This document shows, piece by piece, positions 26,333 to 35,346 of a DNA stretch of 64,000 nucleotides. Each line of letters starts with the position of its first letter. The stretch's first letter is position 1. A program made the position numbers and the translations under genes. Source of the DNA: Mobilisporobacter senegalensis (lineage in GTDB: Bacteria > Bacillota > Clostridia > Lachnospirales > Lachnospiraceae); NCBI RefSeq assembly GCF_003752155.1, contig NZ_RJVG01000003.1:124001-188000 (forward strand). Direction: 5' to 3'. The notes below the pieces were generated by a model that searched no databases, was not told the DNA's origin, and saw nothing but the letters and a program-made list of their open reading frames with translations.

Positions 26333-26368
26333 ACAAAAAACTACCAACTGTATATTAATAGCTGGTAG
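26333..26368 (-). terminator. Intrinsic terminator
   Basis: On the minus strand CTACCAGCT pairs with AGTTGGTAG and is followed by TTTTTTG. It lies 27 bases after the stop of the 66-residue gene. Confidence 0.7.
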
Positions 26369-26394
26369 CCAACAAATTCTTTAATCTTTTAATT

Positions 26395-26595
26395 CTATTT
26401 TGGATAAGCATACTCTATGCAAATTGCATATACTTTACCATATGCAGCAGAAGATATTCTTTGAGACTTATATTCAGAATAGGCTTCTTTACAAAGCTCC
26501 TGCAATTCAGGACAATCCCCTTTTTCCTTACCAATCTGTTCAGCAGCTTTTAAATAATGCAATTCTTTCTTAGTTAGTCCATCATAATAACTCAT
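26395..26595 (-). CDS. Small protein of unknown function (66 residues)
   Basis: Start at the ATG at 26595 ('MSYYDGLTKKELHYLKAAEQ') behind AAGGAG; a longer frame to 26628 lacks a ribosome site. It is soluble and helical, with two Cys (in 'GDCPELQELC') and a Tyr-rich end. It has its own terminator. No family recognised. Confidence 0.5.
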   Translation of the reverse strand: MSYYDGLTKKELHYLKAAEQIGKEKGDCPELQELCKEAYSEYKSQRISSAAYGKVYAICIEYAYPK

Positions 26596-26702
26596 AATTA
26601 TTCTCCTTAAATCTATGTATAAGTCCATTTATATACTAATATATCAACTATCAATATTCAGTTATCAATGTTCTTCATAATAAACCTCCACTAAATATTA
26701 AT

Positions 26703-27077
26703 TTACCGAATAGGCTTACCTATATTTTTGTCTATTCGCCATTGAGGAGCTATATTATCATCACCCCAGTATTCGTCCAGAATCCTTATTTCCCCTTCTG
26801 TTATCTCAAAAAATGAAGTCACATGAAAAGAATTTTCTTCTGACCAGACATGAGTGGCGGTAATAATAATATTTCCAATGTGTTCTATTCGTTCAACTTC
26901 GCCGCTCCAATTTCCAGGATAGTCACAGTTGGCTCGCAAGAATCCGCTAACATTAAATTGCTCATTTGTATTATGCCAACGGATACAGGCATTTTCGTGA
27001 AAATACTTTTTCAATTCTTCTTCATTCTGAGCAGCAATATGATTCCAATACTGGATTACAAATTGATTTATGTCCAT
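26703..27077 (-). CDS. SnoaL/NTF2-like small protein
   Basis: 124 residues behind GAAGGAG. The sequence 'MDINQFVIQYWNHIAAQNEE' with 'ELKKYFHENACIRWHNTNEQ' and then strands ending in 'RILDEYWGDDN' is the NTF2/SnoaL cone fold. Such proteins are small enzymes or ligand binders and are often annotated as nuclear transport factor 2 family. No catalytic residues can be assigned. Confidence 0.68.
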   Translation of the reverse strand: MDINQFVIQYWNHIAAQNEEELKKYFHENACIRWHNTNEQFNVSGFLRANCDYPGNWSGEVERIEHIGNIIITATHVWSEENSFHVTSFFEITEGEIRILDEYWGDDNIAPQWRIDKNIGKPIR

Positions 27078-27102
27078 TAATAGTTCTCCTTCAATTTCTA
27101 AT

Positions 27103-27393
27103 TCATTTCTGGCTGGGAGCTTCTTTTGCTGAAGATACAGTTACAGTTAATTTTATCATATTACCCTTGGACACCGGCTCTGCTATTTCATCTGCAAACC
27201 AAAAAACCGTATCACAGATATTCATTTCGGCATGCAAAATCCATTCTTTCAGATTTGCCGGTTGAGAAGTCACGCCCTCTGGTACGTAATCTTCATATGA
27301 TTGTGACATCTGAACTTTACTGTTGAAAACCGTCTCATAAAATTTCAATGCTTCACTGCAATTTCCTGCAAATGTGATATAAGGTGTGACCAT
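27103..27393 (-). pseudogene. PhnB-like VOC protein, C-terminally truncated
   Basis: Start at the ATG at 27393 behind GGAGG ('MVTPYITFAGNCSEALKFYE'). It follows the PhnB/YjdN family through 'LHAEMNICDTVFWFADEIAE' and 'KLTVTVSSAKEA', then ends in a short foreign tail at residue 96. Normal members are about 135-140 residues, with a last repeat (containing 'GIGW') that is absent here. It is likely inactive. Confidence 0.65.
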
Positions 27394-27550
27394 AGTGATA
27401 CCTCCAGTTAGTTTCCGTTTCTCTTGTTTCATCAATGTTGTTTCATTCCAATTAGTAGTAATTTATATTAATTATTTTAAACTAAATTACAATATATTTC
27501 CATAAGTATTTTTGTTAATGGTAATGGCAGGCTGATTTGATATCCGTATA

Positions 27551-28357
27551 TTATAATTTACCGGCAAAGAGTGTACCAACACTGCCTCCTTTGATGATTT
27601 CATACAGAGCAGACGGATGTTTACCATTCGTAATGATAGTATCAATTCCCTGTGCAGCAGCCAGTTTTGCCGCCTGCAGTTTCGTTTTCATACCACCTGT
27701 ACCACGCCTGGAACCGGCTCCTCCCGCCAATGATTGTACCTCCTCGCCTATTACATTAATTCGTTCTATCCGTTTTGCATTGGGATGGAGACGGGGATCC
27801 CTGTCATAAAAGCCGTCAATGTCGGACAGGATAACGAGTTTCTGTGCTCTGCACAATATAGCTACAACTGCAGAAAGCATATCGTTATCTCCAAATAGTC
27901 TGTCTTCTGATTTGATTTCAGTATAGCTGACCGAGTCGTTTTCATTCACAACCGGGATAATGTCCATTTCAAGTAAAGCGTCAAAGGTGTTTGTGAGATT
28001 TTCCTTCTTTTCCTCATTTTCCATATCCTCGGCATTCAGTAAAATCTGAGCGATAGTTTTGTCATAATCATTGAAAAACTTATCATATAAGTTCATGATC
28101 CTGCATTGCCCTACCGCAGCGGCAGCTTGTTTCAAACGCATACTGGCCGGGCGCGTTTTCATTTGGAGCTTATTTGTGCCCACAGCAATGGCGCCGGATG
28201 AAACTAAAATAATTTCATGTCCCATGTTCTGAATGTCAGACAGTACACAGGCAATGCGGTCAAAGGAACGCAGATCGCTTTGACCTATATCATTTGTCAA
28301 GGTAGAAGTTCCTACTTTGACAACAATTCTGTTTTGATATAAACTCAAATCATTCAC
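27551..28357 (-). CDS. proB: Glutamate 5-kinase
   Basis: 268 residues of the amino-acid kinase fold. It shows 'VVKVGTSTLT' near residues 11-20, 'ILVSSGAIAVG' for the phosphate loop, 'VVNENDSVSYTE', 'FGDNDMLSAVVA' and 'GTGGMKTKLQAAKLA', all ProB hallmarks. It phosphorylates L-glutamate with ATP in the first step of proline synthesis. The PUA domain of longer ProB proteins is absent, which is normal for the short form. Start ATG has AAAGGAAGGTG just before it. proA is not in the window. The ATG overlaps the stop of a truncated prdX-like gene by four bases. Confidence 0.9.
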   Translation of the reverse strand: MNDLSLYQNRIVVKVGTSTLTNDIGQSDLRSFDRIACVLSDIQNMGHEIILVSSGAIAVGTNKLQMKTRPASMRLKQAAAAVGQCRIMNLYDKFFNDYDKTIAQILLNAEDMENEEKKENLTNTFDALLEMDIIPVVNENDSVSYTEIKSEDRLFGDNDMLSAVVAILCRAQKLVILSDIDGFYDRDPRLHPNAKRIERINVIGEEVQSLAGGAGSRRGTGGMKTKLQAAKLAAAQGIDTIITNGKHPSALYEIIKGGSVGTLFAGKL

Positions 28358-28560
28358 CTTCCTTTCGCTACCAGTGTTTTCACCATTTTCATATTAAGAG
28401 CCTCATTGATCTGAATACAATTATCCATTGTAATTGCCTCGTCGGTATCGATACGCTCAAATGGAATATGCAGGTCTTCCAGTGCTCTATATGTTTTTTT
28501 CTGGAGCTCCGTCTTAAAATTAGACGGTGCTGTTGTATAAATATCACTTACAAAGAACAT
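28354..28560 (-). pseudogene. N-terminal remnant of a YbaK/PrdX-type prolyl-tRNA deacylase
   Basis: 68 residues from the ATG at 28560 (AAAGGAAA upstream). It matches the start of PrdX-like editing proteins: 'YTTAPSNFKTELQKKTYRAL' followed by 'PFERIDTDEAITMDN' and 'INEALNMKMVKTL'. The conserved continuation is replaced by 'VAKGR' and a stop, at the ribosome site of proB. The catalytic domain is gone. A deletion has joined this stub directly to proB, so its promoter now probably drives proB. Confidence 0.75.
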
Positions 28561-28682
28561 AATCAATTTCCTTTCACTTGAGATTTTTTCATTTATAGTG
28601 TATCATGTTTTCATATATTACAAAAACGAATGTTTATCATGATTAGTATAACAAAACCAGATATAAAGAAGGTAAGAATTGT

Positions 28683-29573
28683 ATGGACATGAATATCCAA
28701 AAATATATGGCTTTTGTCAAAACTGTTGAATATGGAAGTTTTACAAGAGCAGCAGAATTATTGAACTATTCTCAATCCGGCATTAGCCGGATGATTAACG
28801 ATCTGGAAAAGGAATGGAGCGTATCTCTTCTTGAGCGTGGGCGCGCCGGTGTGCGCCTGACTTCTGACGGATTAAAGCTGTTGCCGTTTGCAGGGAATGT
28901 ATGCAACGAATATCAGAAATTGCAGGCACAGGTGGATGAACTAAACGGCTTGCAATCGGGATTAATTCGGATTGGCACATTTTCAAGTGCAGCAACCCAT
29001 TGGCTTCCGAATATCATCAAAGAGTTTCAAAAGGATTACCCTAATATTGATTACGAGCTCCTGTTGGGCGACTATACAGAAATTGAAAGCTGGATTTTAG
29101 AGGGGCGGGTAGATTGTGGTTTTCTCAGGCTTCCTACACACCCGGAGTTTGAAACAATATTTTTGCAGCAGGATAAGCTGCTTGTTGTTTTACCGGAAGA
29201 TCATCCAATGGCTGAATGCCGAAGGTTTCCTGTAAACGCATTATGTGATTACCCTTTCATGCTTTTAGAAAAAGGCGCTAAGGCTGAAATATCGGAAATA
29301 TTTGAAAAATGCAATATTGAACTAAAAGTACATTTTACTACATGGGATGATTATGCCATCATGTCAATGGTCGAAAGTGGATTAGGGATCAGCATTTTGC
29401 CGGAGCTTATTTTGCAGCGTATTCCATACCGAATTGTAATAAAGGAACTGGATATACCGGCGTACCGTAAGATTGGTCTTGCAATGAGAAATAAGAAATC
29501 GGTATCCCTTGCAGTGAAGCGGTTTTTAGCTTATCTGGAATATAGGAACAGCCATAAGATAAGTGTAACATGA
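28683..29573 (+). CDS. LysR-family transcriptional regulator
   Basis: 296 residues. The N-terminal helix-turn-helix is clear ('FVKTVEYGSFTRAAELLNYS' then 'QSGISRMINDLEKEW'), followed by the LysR substrate-binding domain with 'GLIRIGTFSSAATHWLPNII' near 96 and 'ESGLGISILPELIL' near 241. The gene is divergent from prdX/proB across about 120 bases, the usual LysR arrangement, so it may control that operon. The co-inducer is unknown. GAAGG precedes the ATG. Confidence 0.85.
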   Translation: MDMNIQKYMAFVKTVEYGSFTRAAELLNYSQSGISRMINDLEKEWSVSLLERGRAGVRLTSDGLKLLPFAGNVCNEYQKLQAQVDELNGLQSGLIRIGTFSSAATHWLPNIIKEFQKDYPNIDYELLLGDYTEIESWILEGRVDCGFLRLPTHPEFETIFLQQDKLLVVLPEDHPMAECRRFPVNALCDYPFMLLEKGAKAEISEIFEKCNIELKVHFTTWDDYAIMSMVESGLGISILPELILQRIPYRIVIKELDIPAYRKIGLAMRNKKSVSLAVKRFLAYLEYRNSHKISVT

Positions 29574-29579
29574 AAACAA

Positions 29580-29601
29580 GGTCTGATTTTTCAGTCAGAC
29601 C
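29580..29601 (+). terminator. Short hairpin after the LysR gene
   Basis: GGTCTGA pairs with TCAGACC around an eight-base loop, six bases after the stop. The following T-rich run is weak (AATTTTCTT). Confidence 0.55.
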
Positions 29602-29614
29602 CTGTAATTTTCTT

Positions 29615-30586
29615 CTACCAGATTGTTAATTGTATATCGTCTACATGGATTGAATATACATCAGTTTTCTTTAGATATTCAATCACTTCCTGCTTTTTGC
29701 CTGAGAAACAATAGTTTTTTATGGTTAGTTCTTCCTGTGAATCAATGCTCTCTCTCGTTTTCTTAATCTCATCAAGTGTAAAGAATTGAAGACTTCCGGA
29801 ATAAATACCTAAAGATTGAAAAAGGACGGGCTGAGTCATCAGTAAATCAAGATTTTGAAGAAATATTTCTTTCAATTCCTTGTCACTGAGTTTCTTTCGT
29901 TCATCCGTATCCTCATATAGAGTACAGAGATTCAGGCTAAGACCGCCTTGATACTGACTTACATTATTATAGAATTCTATCCAGTCTAATTGAATGTCCT
30001 CTTTTCGAAGCTCTGACAGAGGTATTGGTGTATTCACTCCAATAGAGAGATAAACCACGCTAGAGTCTGGAAGCTCTTCAAGGTCTTTTAGAAATTCATC
30101 TTTTTTCACCCAATTTGATTCAAATCTTCCAATGAGTGCAGTGGTCATACTTTTTACATCGGTAATTACAGAGGCTTTTCCTTTATCAATTTCCATTGTA
30201 ACATTGGGAAGGCCAATCATAGTTTTCCCAATGTGATTTTGCATATCCAGATTCACTGTATATTTACCAAACCCCTGCTTATCAATTTCAACAGATACCA
30301 CCTCTGCATAAGGACGCATGGTCTCAAAATAGGCTCTAAGATATTTTGTAAATCCCTTATCATTATTTTCTAACTTCTGGGGATTTAAATAACCATAATT
30401 CATGATGGGATTTATGACTAAATATAAAAATCCTGCAAGGAATAGAAGAACCCCGATAGTTTTTAAGCATATATTCCGGATTCGTCTGTTGATCTGCTTT
30501 TCTAATTGTTTCACCATGTCTTTTTCATCTAGATCAAGATCACTGATATCTTTTAATTTTGTTTCAAATTCATCAAAGTCTGTCAT
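29615..30586 (-). CDS. Membrane anti-sigma factor (sigma-factor regulator type)
   Basis: 323 residues. A short acidic cytoplasmic part (1-35) with 'LDLDEKDMVKQLEKQINRRI' is followed by one membrane helix (about 40-58) and a large extracellular beta-rich domain. This is the arrangement of Sigma_reg_N/Sigma_reg_C proteins that hold an ECF sigma factor at the membrane. Its ATG overlaps the end of the sigma gene by four bases, which supports the pairing. The signal sensed is unknown. Confidence 0.75.
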   Translation of the reverse strand: MTDFDEFETKLKDISDLDLDEKDMVKQLEKQINRRIRNICLKTIGVLLFLAGFLYLVINPIMNYGYLNPQKLENNDKGFTKYLRAYFETMRPYAEVVSVEIDKQGFGKYTVNLDMQNHIGKTMIGLPNVTMEIDKGKASVITDVKSMTTALIGRFESNWVKKDEFLKDLEELPDSSVVYLSIGVNTPIPLSELRKEDIQLDWIEFYNNVSQYQGGLSLNLCTLYEDTDERKKLSDKELKEIFLQNLDLLMTQPVLFQSLGIYSGSLQFFTLDEIKKTRESIDSQEELTIKNYCFSGKKQEVIEYLKKTDVYSIHVDDIQLTIW

Positions 30587-31074
30587 AAGGTATCCTCCTT
30601 TAAAATTTCAATCACTTTTCTCTTTCCCCTGGAACGTATCTGTCTAACATTCTCTTTGCTGATATTATGGGAACTGCTGATTTCTTCATCGGTCAAATTG
30701 AAATATATACTTTCTATCAATATTTCTTTCTGTAATATTGGAAGCTGCATAATCGTATAAAGCAATATACGTTTTTCTTCATTCTGTATTATTTCATTTA
30801 ATACACACATATCACTTTCTAATATATCTAAATCAATGGAACCTTCATCTAGTATCCTTTTCTTGTTCTGGCATTGATTTAAAAATTCATTCCGAAGCAC
30901 TTTTGTTAACCAGTAACGTATACTGCCTGTATTTTGATAGGATAATAATGCTTTTAAAAATGTGGACTGCACTAAATCTTCTGCATCCTGTTTATTTTTG
31001 GTAAGGGAAAGTGCATATAGAAATAAAGGTTTATAATATTTTTCATAGATTAATTTTAACTCGTGATTCTTCAT
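30583..31074 (-). CDS. ECF RNA polymerase sigma factor
   Basis: 163 residues. Region 2 is 'KYYKPLFLYALSLTKNKQDA' with 'EDLVQSTFLKAL', and region 4 is 'LTDEEISSSHNISKENVRQI' with 'RSRGKRKVIE'. Both are typical of sigma-70 ECF proteins. GAGGGAGG lies before the ATG. It is co-translated with the anti-sigma gene downstream; such pairs usually control their own promoter and envelope-stress genes. Confidence 0.88.
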   Translation of the reverse strand: MKNHELKLIYEKYYKPLFLYALSLTKNKQDAEDLVQSTFLKALLSYQNTGSIRYWLTKVLRNEFLNQCQNKKRILDEGSIDLDILESDMCVLNEIIQNEEKRILLYTIMQLPILQKEILIESIYFNLTDEEISSSHNISKENVRQIRSRGKRKVIEILKEDTL

Positions 31075-31239
31075 TATTTCCCTCCCTCTAACTTATAACA
31101 ATCCAGCAAAATATTTGTGACAGAATTTTCTTCATTTAAGTTTTTATGTTTTATGTTTCTGTATTTTAGCTATTAAATTTACAACATAATTTAATTATCT
31201 ATATTCTACCATATTAACTCTGCAATAGATATTCAACTG

Positions 31240-31274
31240 AAAAAAAGGAGGATTTCTTGAATCCTCCTTTTAAA
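31240..31274 (-). terminator. Intrinsic terminator of the GH2 gene
   Basis: On the minus strand AAAAGGAGGATT pairs with AATCCTCC and ends in TTTTTTT. The hairpin begins inside the last codons of the GH2 gene. Confidence 0.8.
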
Positions 31275-33063
31275 ATGGTTTCATAGCCGTTACCTTGCAT
31301 ACTTTCCGGTCATAAGTTAAAAGGCCATTGACCTCATCTTCAACATCGGAAATCTGGGTATACACAGCAGCAGCCAATCCCTTTTTCTTCAATATGGCAA
31401 TTTCATTCTGATATAGTTTCTGAAAATCATCATTTAAAGCTTCTTCATTTAAATAAATACGATAACCAAAGAGCTGCCAGGAAAAAGAATGCTCTTTTAT
31501 GTAGCAGGCATATCCACCAAATTCAGAAAGTACTACCGGCCTTTTTCCGGGTTTTACTTTTAATGGATGAAAATAATTATGTATACTCCTAAAATCTCCA
31601 CATTTCTGGTCGAACCAACCACTTGCGTGATCAATGAGTCTGGTGTGGTCTTTTTCCTGAATCATATCATATACTTTTTTGGAATCAAATTGCCCCCAGG
31701 CTTCATTAAAAGGTACCCACACAGCGATAGATGGGGAATTATAAAGAAGCTCTACGGTTTCCAGGCACTCTTCCAACCATTCTCTTCTGCCTCTTTCATT
31801 GGCTCTTCCAAGTAAACGATAATGTTTGTCTTTCACCCATCTGGCAGAGCAAGGGAAAAAGGTAGGAAGATACCCAACTAACAGCATATTGTATTTCTCC
31901 CCACCATTGACCATGTCCTGCCATACGATCATACCCATACGGTCGCAGTGGTAATACCAGCGGAGAGGTTCAATTTTAATATGCTTTCTTATCATATTAA
32001 ATCCCAATTCTTTTGCTTTTTGAATATCATAAATCAGTGCTTCATCACTTGGAGCAGTATATAGTCCATCCGGCCAGTAACCCTGATCTAATACACCATT
32101 TTGGAAATAGGGCTTATGATTCAGAAATATTCTGGGTATTCCATCACTGTCCTTCTTCACTTCAATTGATCTCATGGCAAAGTAACTTTGTACCTTGTCT
32201 TCTCCTGCAGTAATGACCATATTATATAAATATGGATTTTCAGGACTCCAGTATTTGAATTTTTTCATTGGTATGAATATATATGTACTTTTACTTTTTA
32301 CAGATTTGAGAAAGGTTCCTTCGGAAAAAATCTCAATTCGAAAATCATTTTTCTTTAATTCGCTGCTAAGTTCATCTTTAAAATTTAAATTTATAATTAC
32401 TTCTACTCCTTTTCTTTTGATAAGGGGAGTGATTTTTAGAGAGGTTATATATACATAAGGAACCCACTCCATCCATACTGTTTGCCAGATACCGCTTTGG
32501 GCAGTGTAAAACATTCCTCCCCGGTTTAATTTCTGTTTTCCTCTTGTATGGTAAGAAGTATCACTGTCATCTGTTGCTTTTACGATCAATGTATTCTCGC
32601 CCTCAATCAGTTCCTTTGTAATCTCTACGGAAAAAGGAAGATATCCTCCGGAATGCTTTAAGATCTTTTGGTTATTTAAATATACTTCACAGAATTGATC
32701 CACAGCTCCAAAGTGCAGAATACATCTTTCGTTTTCGTAAACATTTTCAATCAGAATAGTTCTTCTATACCATAGAAATTCTCCTGGCATCAATTGCCTT
32801 TTTACTCCGGATAAGATACTTTCTGGTGAAAATGGAACGAGAATTCTACCTTCAAAATTTTCAGGAACGAAATCATCATCTGTTATACAATAATCCCAAT
32901 ATCCATTTAATATCGTATAATTGTCTCTTTTTAACTGAGGCCTTGGATATTCTTCCAGAACATGTTCCGGATTTAATTGTTCACCCCATATTGTATATAA
33001 TTGATGAGGAGGTTTGTTATCTCCTTTAAATCTCATGGTACGAATCATGTCTTTAAAATTCAT
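31270..33063 (-). CDS. Glycoside hydrolase family 2 protein
   Basis: 597 residues, no signal peptide. The N-terminal sugar-binding jelly roll (about 35-200) contains 'GILVPFSPES' and 'LNQKILKHSGGYLPF' type blocks, followed by an Ig-like domain and a TIM barrel from about 290. The acid/base is the Glu in 'WVPFNEAWGQFD' and the nucleophile the Glu in 'PVVLSEFGGY'. GH2 enzymes remove terminal beta-linked galactose, glucuronate or mannose; the substrate here is unknown. It acts in the cytoplasm on imported oligosaccharides, and stands as a single gene with its own terminator. Confidence 0.85.
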   Translation of the reverse strand: MNFKDMIRTMRFKGDNKPPHQLYTIWGEQLNPEHVLEEYPRPQLKRDNYTILNGYWDYCITDDDFVPENFEGRILVPFSPESILSGVKRQLMPGEFLWYRRTILIENVYENERCILHFGAVDQFCEVYLNNQKILKHSGGYLPFSVEITKELIEGENTLIVKATDDSDTSYHTRGKQKLNRGGMFYTAQSGIWQTVWMEWVPYVYITSLKITPLIKRKGVEVIINLNFKDELSSELKKNDFRIEIFSEGTFLKSVKSKSTYIFIPMKKFKYWSPENPYLYNMVITAGEDKVQSYFAMRSIEVKKDSDGIPRIFLNHKPYFQNGVLDQGYWPDGLYTAPSDEALIYDIQKAKELGFNMIRKHIKIEPLRWYYHCDRMGMIVWQDMVNGGEKYNMLLVGYLPTFFPCSARWVKDKHYRLLGRANERGRREWLEECLETVELLYNSPSIAVWVPFNEAWGQFDSKKVYDMIQEKDHTRLIDHASGWFDQKCGDFRSIHNYFHPLKVKPGKRPVVLSEFGGYACYIKEHSFSWQLFGYRIYLNEEALNDDFQKLYQNEIAILKKKGLAAAVYTQISDVEDEVNGLLTYDRKVCKVTAMKPF

Positions 33064-33259
33064 TGAATCACCATCCTGTTTTTATTTTTTATATATTTTA
33101 TATTGAGTTTAATATGCTTATTTAAGAATACTATAATCTTTCAAATTTTATTCTCTTTATCAAATAAATAACAATTGTATTTTCGAATAACAAAACAGTT
33201 CACGGACAAAAATAATAAAGAGAAACATTTCTCTTATAAAGATAGAAAGGTGGAACAAT

Positions 33260-33631
33260 ATGGATAACAAAAATAAAGAGATGAAAGCCATTGAAAATGA
33301 GCGAAGGATCGATCATTTAAGAAATATAGTTGAAAAACAGACTCGAACAGAACGCCATTTAGAAGAACATTCTGATATTTCAAAATCTCCTGAAAATATT
33401 GCACATGCAAAAGAATTACAGTGGGAACGGGAAAATGAAATTCAAAACCTGAAAGATAAAATAGTCCATGGTGGCCAAAGCCAAAATAAACAATTGGAAA
33501 ATACAGAAAAACGTCTTGTATATACAGAAGGTTATTTAAACCATAATGCAAGCCATATGGATAAAGAATCCTTTAAAAATACAAAGGAAAAACAAGAACA
33601 TCGAAAGGAACAAATTGATTCTTTAAAGTAA
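33260..33631 (+). CDS. Small hydrophilic coiled-coil protein
   Basis: 123 residues, extremely rich in Glu, Lys, Asn and His, with no hydrophobic core. Heptad-like helices run through 'KAIENERRIDHLRNIVEKQT' and 'NTKEKQEHRKEQIDSLK'. AAAGGTGG precedes the ATG, and a strong terminator follows. The composition resembles small stress- or spore-associated proteins, but I recognise no family. Confidence 0.55.
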   Translation: MDNKNKEMKAIENERRIDHLRNIVEKQTRTERHLEEHSDISKSPENIAHAKELQWERENEIQNLKDKIVHGGQSQNKQLENTEKRLVYTEGYLNHNASHMDKESFKNTKEKQEHRKEQIDSLK

Positions 33632-33658
33632 TAAAATAATACTTTAATTATATGATAT

Positions 33659-33745
33659 AAAAGAACTGATTCGAAGATATCCGTAGTAATAAACGTCAGA
33701 ATTTATAAGTTTATTACAGATTATTCGAATTCAGTTCTTTTTTTC
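33659..33745 (+). terminator. Large branched terminator
   Basis: An outer stem AAAAGAACTGA...TTCGAA / TTCGAA...TCAGTTCTTTT (33659-33675 with 33725-33743) encloses an inner hairpin GTAATAAAC / GTTTATTAC (33686-33694 with 33709-33717), then seven T. It ends the coiled-coil gene. Confidence 0.75.
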
Positions 33746-33821
33746 TTCATTTTGTAACAAAATTCATGGTGTTGACGTATTATATACAAAAGGATATTTT
33801 GCTTTGAAAGGAGTTAAGTCT

Positions 33822-34136
33822 ATGGATTTTTTAAGATTCTTTATAGTTCTTTTATTACCTGGTTTTATAGCAGCAAGATCATATAGTATTATAGCAGCTG
33901 ACAGACGTAGAAATATGGTATTTAATGCATTAATATTTGATCTTTTGACTTTTATAATTAATATAACAGGATTGTTTTATTTTAAAGCAATTAATACTAT
34001 GACCGAACTATTGACCAGTTTTGAATGTCTGAGCTTTACAAGAAAATATGCTTTGCTTAGTATTTTAGTAGGCATTATATTGTCAGTTATTTTTGGTGTA
34101 ATAACTAGGTTTATTCCTAGATTTAGAAGAAACTAG
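33822..34136 (+). CDS. Small membrane protein
   Basis: 104 residues from the ATG at 33822 (GAAAGGAG ten bases upstream; a longer frame to 33804 has no site). There are three membrane helices (about 3-20, 32-53 and 74-95) and a basic end 'RFIPRFRRN'. The opening 'FLRFFIVLLLPGFIAARSYS' suggests a uncleaved signal anchor. Unknown family; it stands alone between two terminators. Confidence 0.55.
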   Translation: MDFLRFFIVLLLPGFIAARSYSIIAADRRRNMVFNALIFDLLTFIINITGLFYFKAINTMTELLTSFECLSFTRKYALLSILVGIILSVIFGVITRFIPRFRRN

Positions 34137-34152
34137 CCAAATAGTAAAATTA

Positions 34153-34188
34153 GTGGTCGTACAGCAGGGAATACAGCAGTACGACCAC
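34153..34188 (-). terminator. Hairpin at the end of the capsule operon
   Basis: GTGGTCGTAC and GTACGACCAC form a perfect 10-bp stem. The minus-strand 3' flank is only moderately U-rich (TAATTTTACTATTT). It lies eight bases beyond the last capsule gene and may end it. Confidence 0.6.
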
Positions 34189-34196
34189 ATGATCAT

Positions 34197-35324
34197 TTAT
34201 TGTTTTCTCCACACGATCCGGTTGATATAGTCAGTATAAGACAAAATAATTCTTAGCACTTTTTCTGAGACATTAGTTCTACTGTAATCCGAAACCAATT
34301 TTAAGGTATTTCTATTCTGATTTTCAAGAATATCCAGACCCTGTAATATTCTTTCTTTTGATAATCCAACCATCATCACTGCTGCTTCTTCCATAGCTTC
34401 CGGTCTTTCATGAGCCTGCCTTATATTTAATGCCGGAAATCCAAGGATTGATGATTCTTCGCTTATTGTTCCACTATCACTTAAAACTGCTTTTGCATTT
34501 ATTTGAAGATTAATATATTCAGTGAAATTAAAAGGTTTCATTATTTTAATGAGAGAATGAAATTCAATGTCTTTATTTTTGATCCTGTTCATTGTTCTGG
34601 GATGGGTACTGACAATAACCGGCAGCTGATACTTTTGGGCAATGGAATTCAAACTGTTTACCAAATTTATAAAATTATCTTCTGAATCAATATTTTCTTC
34701 TCTGTGAGCAGAAACCAGAAAAAATTTGCCCCCTGTCAGATTATACTTTAATAAAGCATCGGAATTATCAATATTAGCTTTTTGATTTTGAATCACCTCG
34801 TATAATGGACTGCCAGTCTTTATGATCCTATCGGCAGGAAGTCCTTCATGAATTAAATATTCTCTTGCTATATCACTATAAGGCATATTAATATCTGCTA
34901 TATGGTCTACGATTTTCCGGTTGATTTCTTCCGGAACTCTTTGGTCAAAGCATCTGTTTCCCGCTTCCATATGGAATATTGGAATATGCTTTCTTTTGGC
35001 AGCAATTGCTGATAAACAGCTATTTGTATCTCCTAATATGAGAAAAGCATCTGGATTGATTTCATCTAAAACAGTATCTATTTTTAAGAGGATATTGCTT
35101 ATAGTCTCCATAGCAGAATCTGTAGCAGCTTTCAGATAATAATCAGGTTTGTTTAATTGAAGATCCTGAAAAAATATATCATTCAATTCATAATCATAAT
35201 TTTGACCAGTGTGTACAAGAGTGTGTTCTACTGCTGTAGAATCTGATAATCTCTTTATAACAGCAGATAATCTGATTATTTCAGGCCGGGTACCCACTAC
35301 TGTCATAACTTTTAATTTGTTCAT
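34197..35324 (-). CDS. capG: UDP-N-acetylglucosamine 2-epimerase type enzyme of FucNAc synthesis (CapG/FnlC)
   Basis: 375 residues from the ATG at 35324 (AGGAGAAGG upstream). It shows 'VVGTRPEIIRLSAVI', 'VHTGQNYDYELNDIF', 'LGDTNSC', 'FHMEAGNRCFDQRVPEEINR' and 'DSGTISEESSILGFPALNIR', all hallmarks of non-hydrolysing WecB-type 2-epimerases. The 'HMEAGNRCFDQRVPEEINR' form and the place directly after CapE and CapF indicate the CapG/FnlC branch, which converts UDP-2-acetamido-2,6-dideoxy-L-talose to UDP-N-acetyl-L-fucosamine. Last gene of the capsule cluster. Confidence 0.85.
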   Translation of the reverse strand: MNKLKVMTVVGTRPEIIRLSAVIKRLSDSTAVEHTLVHTGQNYDYELNDIFFQDLQLNKPDYYLKAATDSAMETISNILLKIDTVLDEINPDAFLILGDTNSCLSAIAAKRKHIPIFHMEAGNRCFDQRVPEEINRKIVDHIADINMPYSDIAREYLIHEGLPADRIIKTGSPLYEVIQNQKANIDNSDALLKYNLTGGKFFLVSAHREENIDSEDNFINLVNSLNSIAQKYQLPVIVSTHPRTMNRIKNKDIEFHSLIKIMKPFNFTEYINLQINAKAVLSDSGTISEESSILGFPALNIRQAHERPEAMEEAAVMMVGLSKERILQGLDILENQNRNTLKLVSDYSRTNVSEKVLRIILSYTDYINRIVWRKQ

Positions 35325-35346
35325 ACCTTCTCCTATTCTTCCCATA

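Noticed and set aside
19086-27393. Integron-like gene-cassette array behind a tyrosine recombinase
   Set aside because: The genes are small and mostly in one direction, but each has its own spacing, and I found no repeated attC-like sites between them. The recombinase has no integron-specific insert that I can see.
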